Of a stretch of DNA of 64,000 nucleotides, positions 19,598 to 29,240 are shown in pieces (the first letter of the stretch is position 1; each line of letters opens with the position of its first letter). A program made the translations under genes and the position numbers. The notes under the pieces are model-generated. The model saw only the letters and a list, made by a program, of their open reading frames with translations, did no database searches and was not told the DNA's origin. Source of the stretch: Mycosarcoma maydis (lineage: Eukaryota > Basidiomycota > Ustilaginomycetes > Ustilaginales); NCBI RefSeq assembly GCF_000328475.2, contig NC_026482.1, positions 558,001 through 622,000 on the forward strand, given 5' to 3'.

Positions 19598-21406
19598 TTA
19601 CAACTTGGAAGCGAACCTCGCCCTCAACACGTTCTTCTGCACCTTACCCGTGCTCGTCTTGGGCAACTCGTCTACGATGTCGAACCACTCGGGCACGGCA
19701 AAGCCAGACATCCTGTCTTTACAATGCTTCTTCAACGATTGTATGAATGCTCTGTTTTCGTGGCTGCCGTGTTTCTTGATCTCGTCAATGTTTCGTTTCG
19801 CCTTGGCCTGTTCGGTCAGTACGACAAATGCCTGGCCTCTCTCGCCCCATTTCTCGTGCGGGCGCGCGATGACACAGCATTCCAGCACGTCGGTGTGGGC
19901 TGCGAGTTCTTGTTCCACCATGAGACTCGAGATGTTTTCACCACCTGAGATGATAATGTCTTTACCACGGTCAAGGATCTGAATTTCGCCTCCTGGGTGT
20001 CGAACAGCCAGGTCTCCGGTGTGGAACCAGCCCTTGATGATCGCCTTGTTCGTCGCAGCGGTATCGTTGTAATAGCCAATCATGACCATGTTACCACGAA
20101 TCACGATCTCGCCCGTCTCCTGACCGTTGCGTTGTACATCAATCAGATCGTCACTAGACGAATCGGTGCTGCTCTCGGTTCGAACCACGCGAACCTCGTC
20201 GGATGTGAGGTAGGAATGTCCCTGGCGAGCCATCATCCTTGCTCGTGAATCGACGTCGAGCTTGGCCCATTCGGGTTCAAAGTATCTCCTGGTAAACGGA
20301 CCGTAGGTCTCGGTCAAGCCGTAGACGTGGACAGGATGAAGATTGAGCGATTCCATCTTGGCGAGTAGGTTGGCGGTGGGGGCAGACGCAGCGACGGCGA
20401 CGTTGACGCGACGCTCTAGTTTGCGTGCGGCCGGGTGGTTTACGAGTCCGATTTGCACGGTGGGTGCACCACAGTAGTGAGAGATGTTGTGGTTCACAAG
20501 TGCGTGCCAGATGACGGCGTTGTCGACTTTGCGGATCGTGTGGTGCGTTGCCAGCGATGCCGTCACTGCCCACGGATACGTCCAGCCACACGCGTGGAAC
20601 ATGGGTAGAACCCAGAGGTAGACACTTTCTTGGGTGATGTTGGCTTCAAACGCATTGGCGACCGCCGCCAGATACGCGCCACGATGGTTGGTCAATACTC
20701 CCTTTGGTCGACCAGTGGTACCGGATGTGTAGCACAGTGCTATCGGCTGCTCTTCGTCGTGCGGAGCGCAGAGCAGCTTCCATCCGGTTTTCGGTTCGGC
20801 ACCACGCTTTGAGCGAGCACGGTACTTTTCCAACTCGGCCTGTTCGGCACGCTGCCACTCTTGCCATCCGCGATCGAGAAATCGTTCGTAATCGTCGCTC
20901 GCATCCTGTCCACCTGAATCTCTGCTGATGATCACCGTTACTCGGTTACCCGGATTCTCGGGAACAAGATGGGTAAACTCGTGATCGCACAGGATGATGG
21001 TGCTACCGGAATGCTCAAGCACATACGCGACCTCTTTGGGCGTGTTTCGGATGTTGATAGGTGTGATGATACCGCCAGCAGCGGGGATCGACCAGTGCGC
21101 ATCGGCGATGAGCGGGGCATTGGGGGAAATCACGGCTACGCGATCGCCAGTCTTGAATCCGGGTACGGAGAGCAAGCCAAAAGCAAGCGAGAGACAGCGA
21201 GCCGCCCACTGCTCATAGGTGAAAGAGTAGCCACGTTCAGGATGAGCAATCGCGAGCTTGCGTGGTGCAATCAGCGCTGCACGTAGGAGGAACGCGACGG
21301 GCGTAAGTGACGAGCGGTGGTGCGGTGCATTGGGATGCGTCGAGAGAGACAGCTCAAAGGGAATCGAGGTGGGCGCACGCGAAGAGCGTGGTGGAGCGTA
21401 CGGCAT
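19598..21406 (-). CDS. peroxisomal acyl-CoA ligase (AMP-binding)
   Basis: 602 residues from ATG 21406. The adenylate-forming signature YTSGTTGRPKGVLTNHRG is intact. Also present: VYGLTETYGP, GWFHTGDLAV, ILDRGKDIIISGGENIS and the C-terminal catalytic Lys region KTSTGKVQKN. The protein ends ASKL, a canonical PTS1 signal, so it is predicted to be in peroxisomes. It activates a carboxylic acid to its CoA thioester through an acyl-AMP. The layout (compact N-terminus, no long-chain gate insert) is closer to medium-chain or aromatic acid ligases of the plant AAE/4CL-like type. The substrate is not determinable here. The 31 in-frame codons before 21406 could encode a longer form. Confidence 0.9.
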   Translation of the reverse strand: MPYAPPRSSRAPTSIPFELSLSTHPNAPHHRSSLTPVAFLLRAALIAPRKLAIAHPERGYSFTYEQWAARCLSLAFGLLSVPGFKTGDRVAVISPNAPLIADAHWSIPAAGGIITPINIRNTPKEVAYVLEHSGSTIILCDHEFTHLVPENPGNRVTVIISRDSGGQDASDDYERFLDRGWQEWQRAEQAELEKYRARSKRGAEPKTGWKLLCAPHDEEQPIALCYTSGTTGRPKGVLTNHRGAYLAAVANAFEANITQESVYLWVLPMFHACGWTYPWAVTASLATHHTIRKVDNAVIWHALVNHNISHYCGAPTVQIGLVNHPAARKLERRVNVAVAASAPTANLLAKMESLNLHPVHVYGLTETYGPFTRRYFEPEWAKLDVDSRARMMARQGHSYLTSDEVRVVRTESSTDSSSDDLIDVQRNGQETGEIVIRGNMVMIGYYNDTAATNKAIIKGWFHTGDLAVRHPGGEIQILDRGKDIIISGGENISSLMVEQELAAHTDVLECCVIARPHEKWGERGQAFVVLTEQAKAKRNIDEIKKHGSHENRAFIQSLKKHCKDRMSGFAVPEWFDIVDELPKTSTGKVQKNVLRARFASKL

Positions 21407-22300
21407 CGTTGACAAGCTACGAGTTCGGCGTGGAAACCAGCAGGTGACAAGAAGACGAAATAAGAGACGTTTGGAAAGTAACTCGAGGTTTATTACCAAA
21501 GACTCACGATTGGCTGGCGGTAGTGTTGCGCGAGTGGAGCGATCCTGAATGGAGTTGGCCGAGTGGCATGATCAGACCAGTCAACAACCAGCTGCCGGGA
21601 CCACGGACGAGAATGACGAATATGGGGAAATTTGCTTCAGCGCACAAACTGATCCGGCTCCCGCTCCTTTCGTTGTCCCGAGAAAACAGAAAGATGCGGG
21701 GTTGAGCTGCGATTTAAAGTGCGAGTCGAGTCGGCCACCTAATCCAGTACAGCACCGTACAGTACTGACCATCTTTGACTCGCCCAAGCTTTGTCTGTCA
21801 ATCACGAATGGCGAGTCAAGCCGGGGCTGAATCGTGAACATTGCGCACAAGCCAATCACGAATTTACGATTATCTGAGTTTCCCCACGCAACAATCTCGG
21901 TACAGCGGCACTGTTTTGGCTTCCGATAACCGGATCTCGTGGAACGTGGATCACGGACTCGTGACTCGTGACTTGTTTGCGCTCTGTTAGAGTTTGCCAT
22001 CTTCCTGTGAAGCATTCGTAATTCGTGATTCGTGATTCGTGATTCGTGATTTACGAATAAGGCACGAGGCTTGTGGACACTCACGAACTTGGTCGCGACT
22101 GCTCGGCAGATGATGGCTCACCGCCAAGCTGTGACTATACTAGCACGTTCAGCCAGAGGCGACAAGCAGTAGGTCGTGCTGTCAGTAAGGCACACAAACT
22201 TGATACGGCGAAGCACCTTCTTGACCAACTATCATCCTCGCCCTTTCAGACGCCTGCATTTGTCGAGAGAACCCATCATCCACGCATCCAAAACAAAACG
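21407..22300. other. divergent intergenic region with dense repeat array
   Basis: Between the acyl-CoA ligase (-) and the SGNH hydrolase (+). Contains TCACGA words around 21800-21870 and 21945-21975, and the long array at 22014-22058. Confidence 0.6.
22014..22058. repeat. ATTCGTG array, five to six units
   Basis: One ATTCGTA unit, then four tandem ATTCGTG units, then ATTTACGAAT as an inverted end. This is the longest perfect run of the word in the window. Confidence 0.85.
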
Positions 22301-23149
22301 ATGCGGTTGATAGCAATAGGTTCATCGTTCGCCGCGGGACCTGGCATCCCTCCTCAAGTCAACAAAGATGCGGGACGAAGCTCGAATAACTACGCCAACT
22401 ACTTTGCACGTCGACTCAAGCTTGACGCTTGCAATCCATCCGAATTCCTGGATCTCTCTGTTTCGGCAGCAACGCTGCTCAATGTGATTTCCGAACTGCA
22501 GACTGCGGGAAAGACAACCTTCCCACCCCAGCTCGATTCGCTTCCCCCCCTTGCACCTGGTGATGATGGCAGTGATGTAATCATCACCATTACCGCTGGT
22601 GGGAATGACCTGTTTTACATCGGGTCGATGTTCGCGTATACGTTGAAGCATACACTTTGGGGTAAAGTGGTTTCCTACTTTCTCATGCGTAAACAAGAAA
22701 AGGAGGTCTTTGATCATCCGACCATCGCCACACCACAACAAGTCTCCGAACGCTTCACGGTACTGTTGGATAGAATTGAGGAAAAGTACCCAAAGGTAAC
22801 AGTGTATTTGGTCGAATACTTTGCAATCATGGGTCCTGATACGAAGCCAGGTAAGGATGTAGTATGGGACCAGGAACAGGTGCAGAAGTACATGCAGACA
22901 GCCTGGTTGTTACAAGAGCTATACGCTAAAGCAGCCAACGGCAGGAGGCACGTTCATGTGGTTCCGCTGGCGGAAGAGTCAAAGCTGAAACATGCTGTGG
23001 GCTCCAACGATCCCTGGGTCTCGGATGGCTCGATGTTCAACTTTTTCTCACACGCAGCGTATCATCCCAACCAGAAAGGTATGCAAGCCGCTGCAGACAT
23101 CCTCTTTGACTTCCACACCAAACTGCATTCTACAAAGGAGTTGTCGTAA
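22301..23149 (+). CDS. SGNH/GDSL-type esterase or lipase
   Basis: 282 residues from ATG 22301. Block I is AIGSSFAAGPG, with the nucleophile Ser in GSSFAAG in place of GDSL. Block III is TAGGNDLFYIG, with the oxyanion Gly-Asn. Block V is DGSMFNFFSHAAYHPNQKG, with the catalytic Asp and His five apart. All catalytic positions of SGNH hydrolases are present. No signal peptide, so it probably acts inside the cell. These enzymes hydrolyse esters of lipids or small acids; the substrate is unknown. The open frame extends 76 codons upstream of the chosen ATG, but the fold begins at the chosen start. Confidence 0.85.
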   Translation: MRLIAIGSSFAAGPGIPPQVNKDAGRSSNNYANYFARRLKLDACNPSEFLDLSVSAATLLNVISELQTAGKTTFPPQLDSLPPLAPGDDGSDVIITITAGGNDLFYIGSMFAYTLKHTLWGKVVSYFLMRKQEKEVFDHPTIATPQQVSERFTVLLDRIEEKYPKVTVYLVEYFAIMGPDTKPGKDVVWDQEQVQKYMQTAWLLQELYAKAANGRRHVHVVPLAEESKLKHAVGSNDPWVSDGSMFNFFSHAAYHPNQKGMQAAADILFDFHTKLHSTKELS

Positions 23150-24063
23150 ATGACGCAATCGAGTCGCATTCTCTCGCCCAGCCATATTGAATGACAACAT
23201 GCAGTGCGAGAAGAGCAGATGTAAACTCCACAAGCATGACATGGCGCGTTGGAAACAGACAGCAGGAAACGCTCCCAAATAGGTTGGATTGAGACTCGCA
23301 CGATGTGCGCCTTCTTGCTCGCTCTTTAACCCACCTTGGCTTTGTTTCGGGCTGGTCCTTCTCCCTGTCAGGACAGAAAGCGTCGGCCGCGATCCCGGCT
23401 TCTCTGATTGTCTTGTGCGCGCTTTGGGCATCAGAATCGTGCACCAGAACGCGGGCATGATCAACGCGATCAACGTCCACCTCATCTATCCCGCGACTGA
23501 CCAGCGTGGCGGAAGATGACCGAGATAGTTTCTCTACTCTTACGCGGATCCACCCCGACGTATCCCTGCATGCATGCAAGCCCGGCGTCAGCCAGTGCCG
23601 ATTTATGACTCTGTCAATGAGCGAATCGCGAGCAGCGCAGTCTACATACACCCGTGCTGCATCGGTGCTGGTTCAGCAACACGAGCCACCACAATGCACG
23701 TGGTCTTGACTCGCTGCTTTCAGCAATCACTCGTAACTATAGATACCTCTGCTGCCAGCATTTGTAAGCGCCGAAAGTCCCACAGCGACTCGATTCGTCT
23801 TCGCTGTGTCACCAAGACTGTGTGTGTGTGAGCGCTGAAGTTCAGCGTGCCTGTTTTGCCATGCTCGAGCAATCCTCTCGCTTTAGCCCTACATCCATTC
23901 ATGCAGGGTCCAATACATAAAATTTGAGATTAGATTAGATCAACAAGTGTCCACTTCTGTCAACTTCAAGACCCCATCTTTGGAGACAGAATCGTGAATC
24001 ACGAATTGAATCGTCCTTCCCTAAGCATCAAAAATAAAGAGCAAATTTCACACTTGAATCAAA
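23150..24063. other. intergenic between hydrolase and tRNA
   Basis: Possible small minus-strand membrane-protein frame at about 23332-23485 (see findings), otherwise nothing. A repeat word TCGTGAATCACGAATTGAATCG lies near 23992-24013 (quoted in part by its two cores). Confidence 0.4.
24030..24034 (-). terminator. RNA polymerase III T5 terminator
   Basis: A run of five T on the minus strand about 30 bases past the tRNA 3' end, with an earlier short TTT. This is the expected stop for RNA polymerase III. Confidence 0.6.
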
Positions 24064-24170
24064 TTGACCAGACGGGATTCGAACCCGCGACAAACGAGAG
24101 TTAACGAAGGGCTGAGATCGGGCCTACATCGGGCTTAAAGCTCGCGGCTTAACCACTTGCCTACTGGTCA
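24064..24170 (-). tRNA. intron-containing tRNA, probably Leu(UAA)
   Basis: The 5' TGACCAG pairs perfectly with 3' CTGGTCA (7 bp), followed by an A discriminator. The D-arm is GGC-AAGTGGTTAA-GCC. The T-arm is GCGGG-TTCGAAT-CCCGT with an intact B-box. The total of 107 bases implies an intron next to the anticodon. A TTAA near the 3' end of the intron can pair with the anticodon TTAA, a standard pre-tRNA structure. With G26 and stem CGAGC the anticodon is TAA (Leu). The D-arm and the space for an extra arm (AAC-TCTC-GTT) fit type II. A rival fold uses stem GCGAG/CTCGT and gives TTA, which would read the UAA stop. I favour Leu; the splice sites are not fixed. Confidence 0.88.
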
Positions 24171-24547
24171 TGAAGTTTGGAAGACAGAATTGCTCAATAC
24201 CGATTATAATCGGGTCTCAAAACTTTCCGCTTCGCTTGGCGTCTAGCACGATGATTTGTGCACACATCGAGTGTATGATGGCGTGTGGGCTAGCCTAAGT
24301 CGAACCCAGCTCGTGCCGCTGCTCTGATTCACTTCACGGCTCATAAGACAAACGGTGCACGACATGCCATGTGATACTGAAACCAAGGCTTTGCTGATGA
24401 ATGCTTGTGGACGTGTCAGAGAACAATGAAGGGATCCAGGTAGACAAGTGTGGAAATGCATTGATATGTGTGGGTGTGATGATGGTGGATGCCGAGAGTT
24501 GAGAACGAGATGCTGGCTAGCGATGGAGGCAAATGCTCGATCCACGT
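24171..24547. other. tRNA upstream / channel gene 3' flank
   Basis: Separates the tRNA from the 3' end of the mechanosensitive channel gene. No gene seen. Confidence 0.5.
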
Positions 24548-27250
24548 TCAGATGCGACGAGGCTTGTCAGTCAGCTCATACGACTCGCTCAGATTGCCTG
24601 TGCGGCGCGAGAGTGCGTACGGAGGCGCGGGTCCAGACGACGACGAAGGGAGGCCTGTGGGATTTCGCAGCCTGCCTTGCTCCAGAGCATTCGCAGGCGA
24701 AAGCGGTCGTGAGGGCGGTGCAGTTCCAGGTGCGGTACCGCTCTCACCTGCGACTTCGTCAAAGACATCGTGTCCGCCAAAAGTGGCACCCGCGTCCATG
24801 AACTTGTATGGACGTTCACCTGCACCCAGCGTGTTGTGCACACCTGCCTCGGCGGTAGTGAAGGTCTTGGTCGAGTCGGGTGGCGGGTAGGGCAGATTGA
24901 CGACGTGGTTCAGCGCAGTCTCATTGGGATCGCCCTTTGGACCGTAGATCCGGCACTCGGCCAAGAACACCTTGAGCTGGCACAGCCATCGGTTGCGTCG
25001 CTGTGCCTTTAGTCCCCCTTGTTGCCAGTTGGACTTGTATCGAATGCCAGCCGAAAGCAGAAGGCTGCCTTGTTCTTGAAAATCGACCACATTGATGTCG
25101 AGACCAGGCAAGAAATCGCGCTTCTCACCCTCGAGCCAGTGCACCATCTTGGTTCGCAGTGCCTCAATTTGGGCAAACGAGGTGCCGTAGGCGACTTCAA
25201 ACTTGAACGTCTCTTCGATCGCACCCGATCGACGCAGGTTGACAATCGGCTTGGTAGCAAGCTGGTTGTGGCTGATCATGACGTTTTTGCCGTTGGTCGT
25301 CTTGAAAACGGTGGTAAGCAGACGCATCTCCTTGACAATGTACGAATCATCACCCACGTCGACACGATCGCCGACATCGTAAGGATGCTTGATGAACAAA
25401 AAGATGATGGCGCCCAGCGTCTCCTGAGCGGTGGTACCGATGAGCCAGGACAGACCGAGGACGAGCGTGCCAAAGGAGGTGACGAGCGTGCTGAAGGCGA
25501 TCGACAACATGGCGGCAATGATGATGGCGGCGATGAGAATGTAGATGCTCATGAAGATCGAGTCGAGACGCCCAACAGCCGAGTCAACGTCGCGCATCGA
25601 GAGCTGAAGGGCCAGGCGTTCGCGATGGATGTCAATGCAGGCGGATTCAAGCTCGTCTTTGGTGATATCTCCGTTGAGGTCGCGGTCAAAGATCTCAAAG
25701 GCGGCCTCGGCGGTGGTCGCATCGGGGAAGCAGTGGATGATGTCGTCGACGATCAGCTCCGACTTGCCCGGTGGACAGAAGCTGTACCAGATGCGTCGAG
25801 CGAGCGCCTGAGTCTGCTTGCGAGAATTGAGCGATGAGACGACGACGGAGCGGCTGTTACCGGGCATAGGAACGCCCTGACCGGCAATCTCGCTTGCCAC
25901 AGTTCCAAGGACGCTGGTGCTGGTGAGCGCTGCATCTCGCACCTTTTGACCGGTCTTGCGCAGACGGTGACGCGCCATGTGAAGGCCAGTGGACTTGCGC
26001 TTGGCCTCATGCTCGGCAGCGATGTAAGTGTCTCTGCGCTGGATATTTTTGGCATTTTCGTAGAGCGTGGTGAGCACCTTGATGTTGAATTTGCTCGTCG
26101 AAATGCGGTCCTCATACGAGACGCGATGGAAATTGTAGGCAATGGCTTGAATAAGGAGCTTCTCGCCGAGCAAAATGGCAGCACTGAGACAAATGCCGAA
26201 CCAGAGACGATAGCCAGAGAGCATAATGTCGCTAGTGGACGGCCAGGAGCTATCGCTATTCTTTTGGGTGATGACGGTGGTTGTGCCCGAGGAAGAGGCG
26301 GTGGAGGTGGAATTGGTGGGCGTCAAAGAGGCCTGCTCGATGGCGGCCTTGTCGGCGCCCTGGAAGTTGCCGATGATGATGGCAAACCAGAGCACAACAA
26401 GTAGAATGGTCCACAGAAAGAAGGCGACATACTTTTCGGTGGTGATGAGGAATTCAGTGTAGCGTCGCATCTTTTGATGAAGGTTGCCGATGGTCCAGCG
26501 CAGGGCGCGAGGGATGAGAATTGCGCCGACACGGCACAACCACCAACCTAGCCAGATGGAGCTGAGCCAGATGGACCACCAAAAGATGCCGACGTCAAGC
26601 ACGGTAGGGCTCTTGAACTGGTTGGCAGGTCTAGCGTTATAGAGGAGAAGAGCGAGGATACCTGGGATCCAGAAAAGGGCGGTTGGGATGAGAATGTAGA
26701 GGGCAAGTCGGACCGAGGGGTGACCACTGATGGGACGCTGAGAAGGTCGACCGTTGAGACCGACGAAGCTGGCGTTGGCTGATTCGCTCGAGTAGCCAGC
26801 TCCTTTGAGCAGACGTTCCCACGAGTCGCTATCCTGGCGCTTGTAGGCTGGACGAGTTGCGGAGGGAGATAGTGCAGCTTTTCCCTTGTTCATAGCCTCC
26901 TCAAGACGAGTGGACAAGTCGGTGGAGTGCGAGTAGCTCTGCATGTGTCGACGTTGTTGAGCGGGCTGCGAAGGAGGGTAGGTGTCGGAGATGGCAGCGC
27001 CTTCGTCATTAGACCATTGACTTGCGCCACCATAGTTGGACGGAGGGTTAGCATACTCTTTCTCGGAAAGCGCGTCGGTTATATTGTCGTAGTAGGCGGC
27101 TGAGCCAACAGGCTGACCAGCCAAAGGGGCGTCATAGGTCCTGATGGGCTGATGAAGCGTGGCGCTGTCTTCGGAGGCTCTGGAGCCTCTAGCTGTAGGA
27201 GCCGAAGCCGAAGCACCGCCACCGGGCACGCGCGACCACGGTGCCGACAT
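24548..27250 (-). CDS. MscS-type mechanosensitive channel with EF-hand (Msy1/Msy2-like)
   Basis: 900 residues. A disordered N-terminal third (about 180 residues) comes first. Several transmembrane helices follow from about residue 185 (LALYILIPTALFWIPGILAL and further segments). An EF-hand lies near residue 515-530 with loop DRDLNGDITKDE, all calcium-ligand positions filled. After two more helices comes the pore and beta domain (FGTLVLGLSWLIGTTAQETL, HPYDVGDRVDVGDDSYIVKE). This order defines the fungal ER channels Msy1 and Msy2 of fission yeast, which limit calcium entry during hypo-osmotic swelling. The C-terminal tail is Pro/Ser-rich. No intron is needed. Confidence 0.92.
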   Translation of the reverse strand: MSAPWSRVPGGGASASAPTARGSRASEDSATLHQPIRTYDAPLAGQPVGSAAYYDNITDALSEKEYANPPSNYGGASQWSNDEGAAISDTYPPSQPAQQRRHMQSYSHSTDLSTRLEEAMNKGKAALSPSATRPAYKRQDSDSWERLLKGAGYSSESANASFVGLNGRPSQRPISGHPSVRLALYILIPTALFWIPGILALLLYNARPANQFKSPTVLDVGIFWWSIWLSSIWLGWWLCRVGAILIPRALRWTIGNLHQKMRRYTEFLITTEKYVAFFLWTILLVVLWFAIIIGNFQGADKAAIEQASLTPTNSTSTASSSGTTTVITQKNSDSSWPSTSDIMLSGYRLWFGICLSAAILLGEKLLIQAIAYNFHRVSYEDRISTSKFNIKVLTTLYENAKNIQRRDTYIAAEHEAKRKSTGLHMARHRLRKTGQKVRDAALTSTSVLGTVASEIAGQGVPMPGNSRSVVVSSLNSRKQTQALARRIWYSFCPPGKSELIVDDIIHCFPDATTAEAAFEIFDRDLNGDITKDELESACIDIHRERLALQLSMRDVDSAVGRLDSIFMSIYILIAAIIIAAMLSIAFSTLVTSFGTLVLGLSWLIGTTAQETLGAIIFLFIKHPYDVGDRVDVGDDSYIVKEMRLLTTVFKTTNGKNVMISHNQLATKPIVNLRRSGAIEETFKFEVAYGTSFAQIEALRTKMVHWLEGEKRDFLPGLDINVVDFQEQGSLLLSAGIRYKSNWQQGGLKAQRRNRWLCQLKVFLAECRIYGPKGDPNETALNHVVNLPYPPPDSTKTFTTAEAGVHNTLGAGERPYKFMDAGATFGGHDVFDEVAGESGTAPGTAPPSRPLSPANALEQGRLRNPTGLPSSSSGPAPPYALSRRTGNLSESYELTDKPRRI

Positions 27251-27587
27251 GATGGGTGGAGCAGCTTGTATATCGCTCTGGTGAGGGTGTGATGCTAAAG
27301 TGATGGAAGCCGAACCGGTATGACTGATGGCAAGATACAGTGTGCACGAGACAGAGACGAGAATAGGTCAAGGTGTTGGTGGACTGTTTGGGAGGTGAAG
27401 GATGAGCAGGATGGTGGAGATGGAGCAAGTCTAGATTTGCGATTCGTGATTGTCGACAGTAGAGACATGAAAGGGAGCAAAGTTACTCGCTGAGATGCAG
27501 TCAGTACTCGTCACTGAGTCGACAGCCGCGCTTCGAACTGACACGAAAAGGAGAGGCGCTCGTGGCTTGCTCGTGTGCGAATGGTTC

Positions 27588-27618
27588 AATCGTGAATCGT
27601 GTATCACGAATCGTGAAT
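27588..27618. repeat. TCGTGAA/TCACGAA array
   Basis: Four copies of the core word in alternating orientation, about 340 bases upstream of the channel start. Confidence 0.75.
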
Positions 27619-28459
27619 GTTGTGTCTGCTTCTGCCCTAAAATTATTCGAATCAAGTAAAACGCACATTAACGTTGAACGACATGAACCTTAAAAAAAAT
27701 GAAACACAGCACAGCACGCTCGAAAATCCTGGGGCCATTCACCATCATAATCGGAAATAATCGTGAATGCAGCTACGACGTGACAGCAGGAAGAAAAGGC
27801 CATCACCCATGCACGATGGTACAGTATATACAGGTGAGTATCTATTTATTTTAGTTTACGTTGGTTTAAAAAGGGGCTGAACGACGCCTTGACCCCCTGA
27901 TCTGCAAGAAGACGTCGAACGCGCTTGTCACTCACAACGGTCTGTCTTGTCGGTCACAAGTGTATTCGTGAATCGTGAATGGATTGACAACCATCACAAG
28001 TGCCTTTTCGCACCAAATTTGCTGTCAAGCTGACAAGCGCAGCCGCACGTATTCATAAATCAAGCACAGGCAGCAGGATCTGAGACCATCACTCACGACT
28101 ACCACCAAATTAACCCTCTGTACACTTGCAATGAATGGCCGGGATAGTATTCACGATTTGCGATTGCGTACAGCCCGCGACTCTTTGCAGGTGCAAAGTG
28201 GAATTCAGTGGCGTTGAGTATCAATCGTGAATCTCACACCATCGGTGCCTGGGCCATCTATGACTCTTGAATGCCGAGAAACGCCACAACGGCCTCTTTG
28301 CCAAAGCTCTTGATTTCCATTTTCACGATTTCCTGAAATTCGATCAGGCGATCGCATCGAATTTCGATGCGTACCATCGGCTTCGTCGGTGCTTGTACAT
28401 GGTAACTTACTGTTACCTTGATGCCGCTGTCAAATCCTGCGGAATGCCGACGACAAATC

Positions 28460-28491
28460 AATCACGAATCACAAAATCGTGAATCACGAAT
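28460..28491. repeat. TCACGAA/TCGTGAA array
   Basis: Three TCACGAA-type units flank one TCGTGAA unit; direct and inverted copies can pair as a small hairpin. Confidence 0.75.
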
Positions 28492-29129
28492 GTGACGGAC
28501 AGAAGAGCTTTCGAAATCACCAAGAACCACGAACGCCGAGCCCACAGCCATCCACGATACGCAGACTTCTGCCGCCCGCCGTCATCGACTGCTTCCTTCA
28601 TAAGTTACCCGTTTCTCAGTCACGCTAATCCCAAGTGAACCCACCGTAACAAAACTCGAGGATGGCTCGATACAAAGCGGCTCGCCATCACGCACGCCAG
28701 GTTGCATAATGATGGCTGTCTTTTCTTGCCGCTGTTCTCGGTCATCTATCTTCACTTCAGCGGCTTGACGGTGCATTCGCTATGCCGCTATATGTTCCGC
28801 AGACAAGCTATTGTTCATTTGAGTCAGATAGAGATGCACTTGGTCTTACACGACGGCACCCTCTCAACGAAGTATTCAATGTAATAACCACAGCCAGGAT
28901 TCTCAACCGAAAAACGAATTCCACGATTTTGTAAACAAAATGTGAGAAAATGGGGCAAACAAAACATCGGCCAAATCGTGAATCGTGAAGACGGTATGGA
29001 CGCCAACTACCTGGCCGTAGCTCCGCTCAAGTTCAAGCAACGCTTTACGACGTCAGAACGTCAACATGTCGATCCTCTCCAGGACCAATTGTTGCTGCTC
29101 TCAGTGCTGGTCTGTTGTCTGTGGCTGCT

Positions 29130-29240
29130 TTAAGAAGGTTGAGACTGCTGCTGCGGTGGCTGAGGCTGTGGAGGCTGTGGAGGCTGTCGAGGCTGAATAG
29201 CCTGCGGCAGGGCTTGAGGTGGTTGCTGTTGCGGCTTTGT
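29130..29240. repeat. Pro/Gln-coding trinucleotide-rich tract
   Basis: On the plus strand this reads as repeated GAGGCTGTG-like 9-base units (29158-29195). On the coding strand it encodes PQPPQPQP-type sequence at the C-terminus of the secreted protein; likely length-variable. Confidence 0.7.

Larger units (their letters stand above)
27251..29129. other. 1.9-kb gene-poor region with repeat arrays
   Basis: Promoter side of the channel gene and 3' flank of the secreted gene at 29130. Arrays at 27588-27618 and 28460-28491, plus single words at 27966-27980 and 28975-28990. Short frames at 28258-28461 and 28582-28776 (both -) are unrecognised. Confidence 0.5.

Noticed and set aside
23130..23651. 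173-codon minus-strand frame
   Set aside because: Overlaps a better candidate frame with a membrane helix and lacks any recognisable motif.
28258..28776. Two short minus-strand frames (67 and 64 codons)
   Set aside because: The peptides look coding-like in places but I could not link them by splice sites or to any family.
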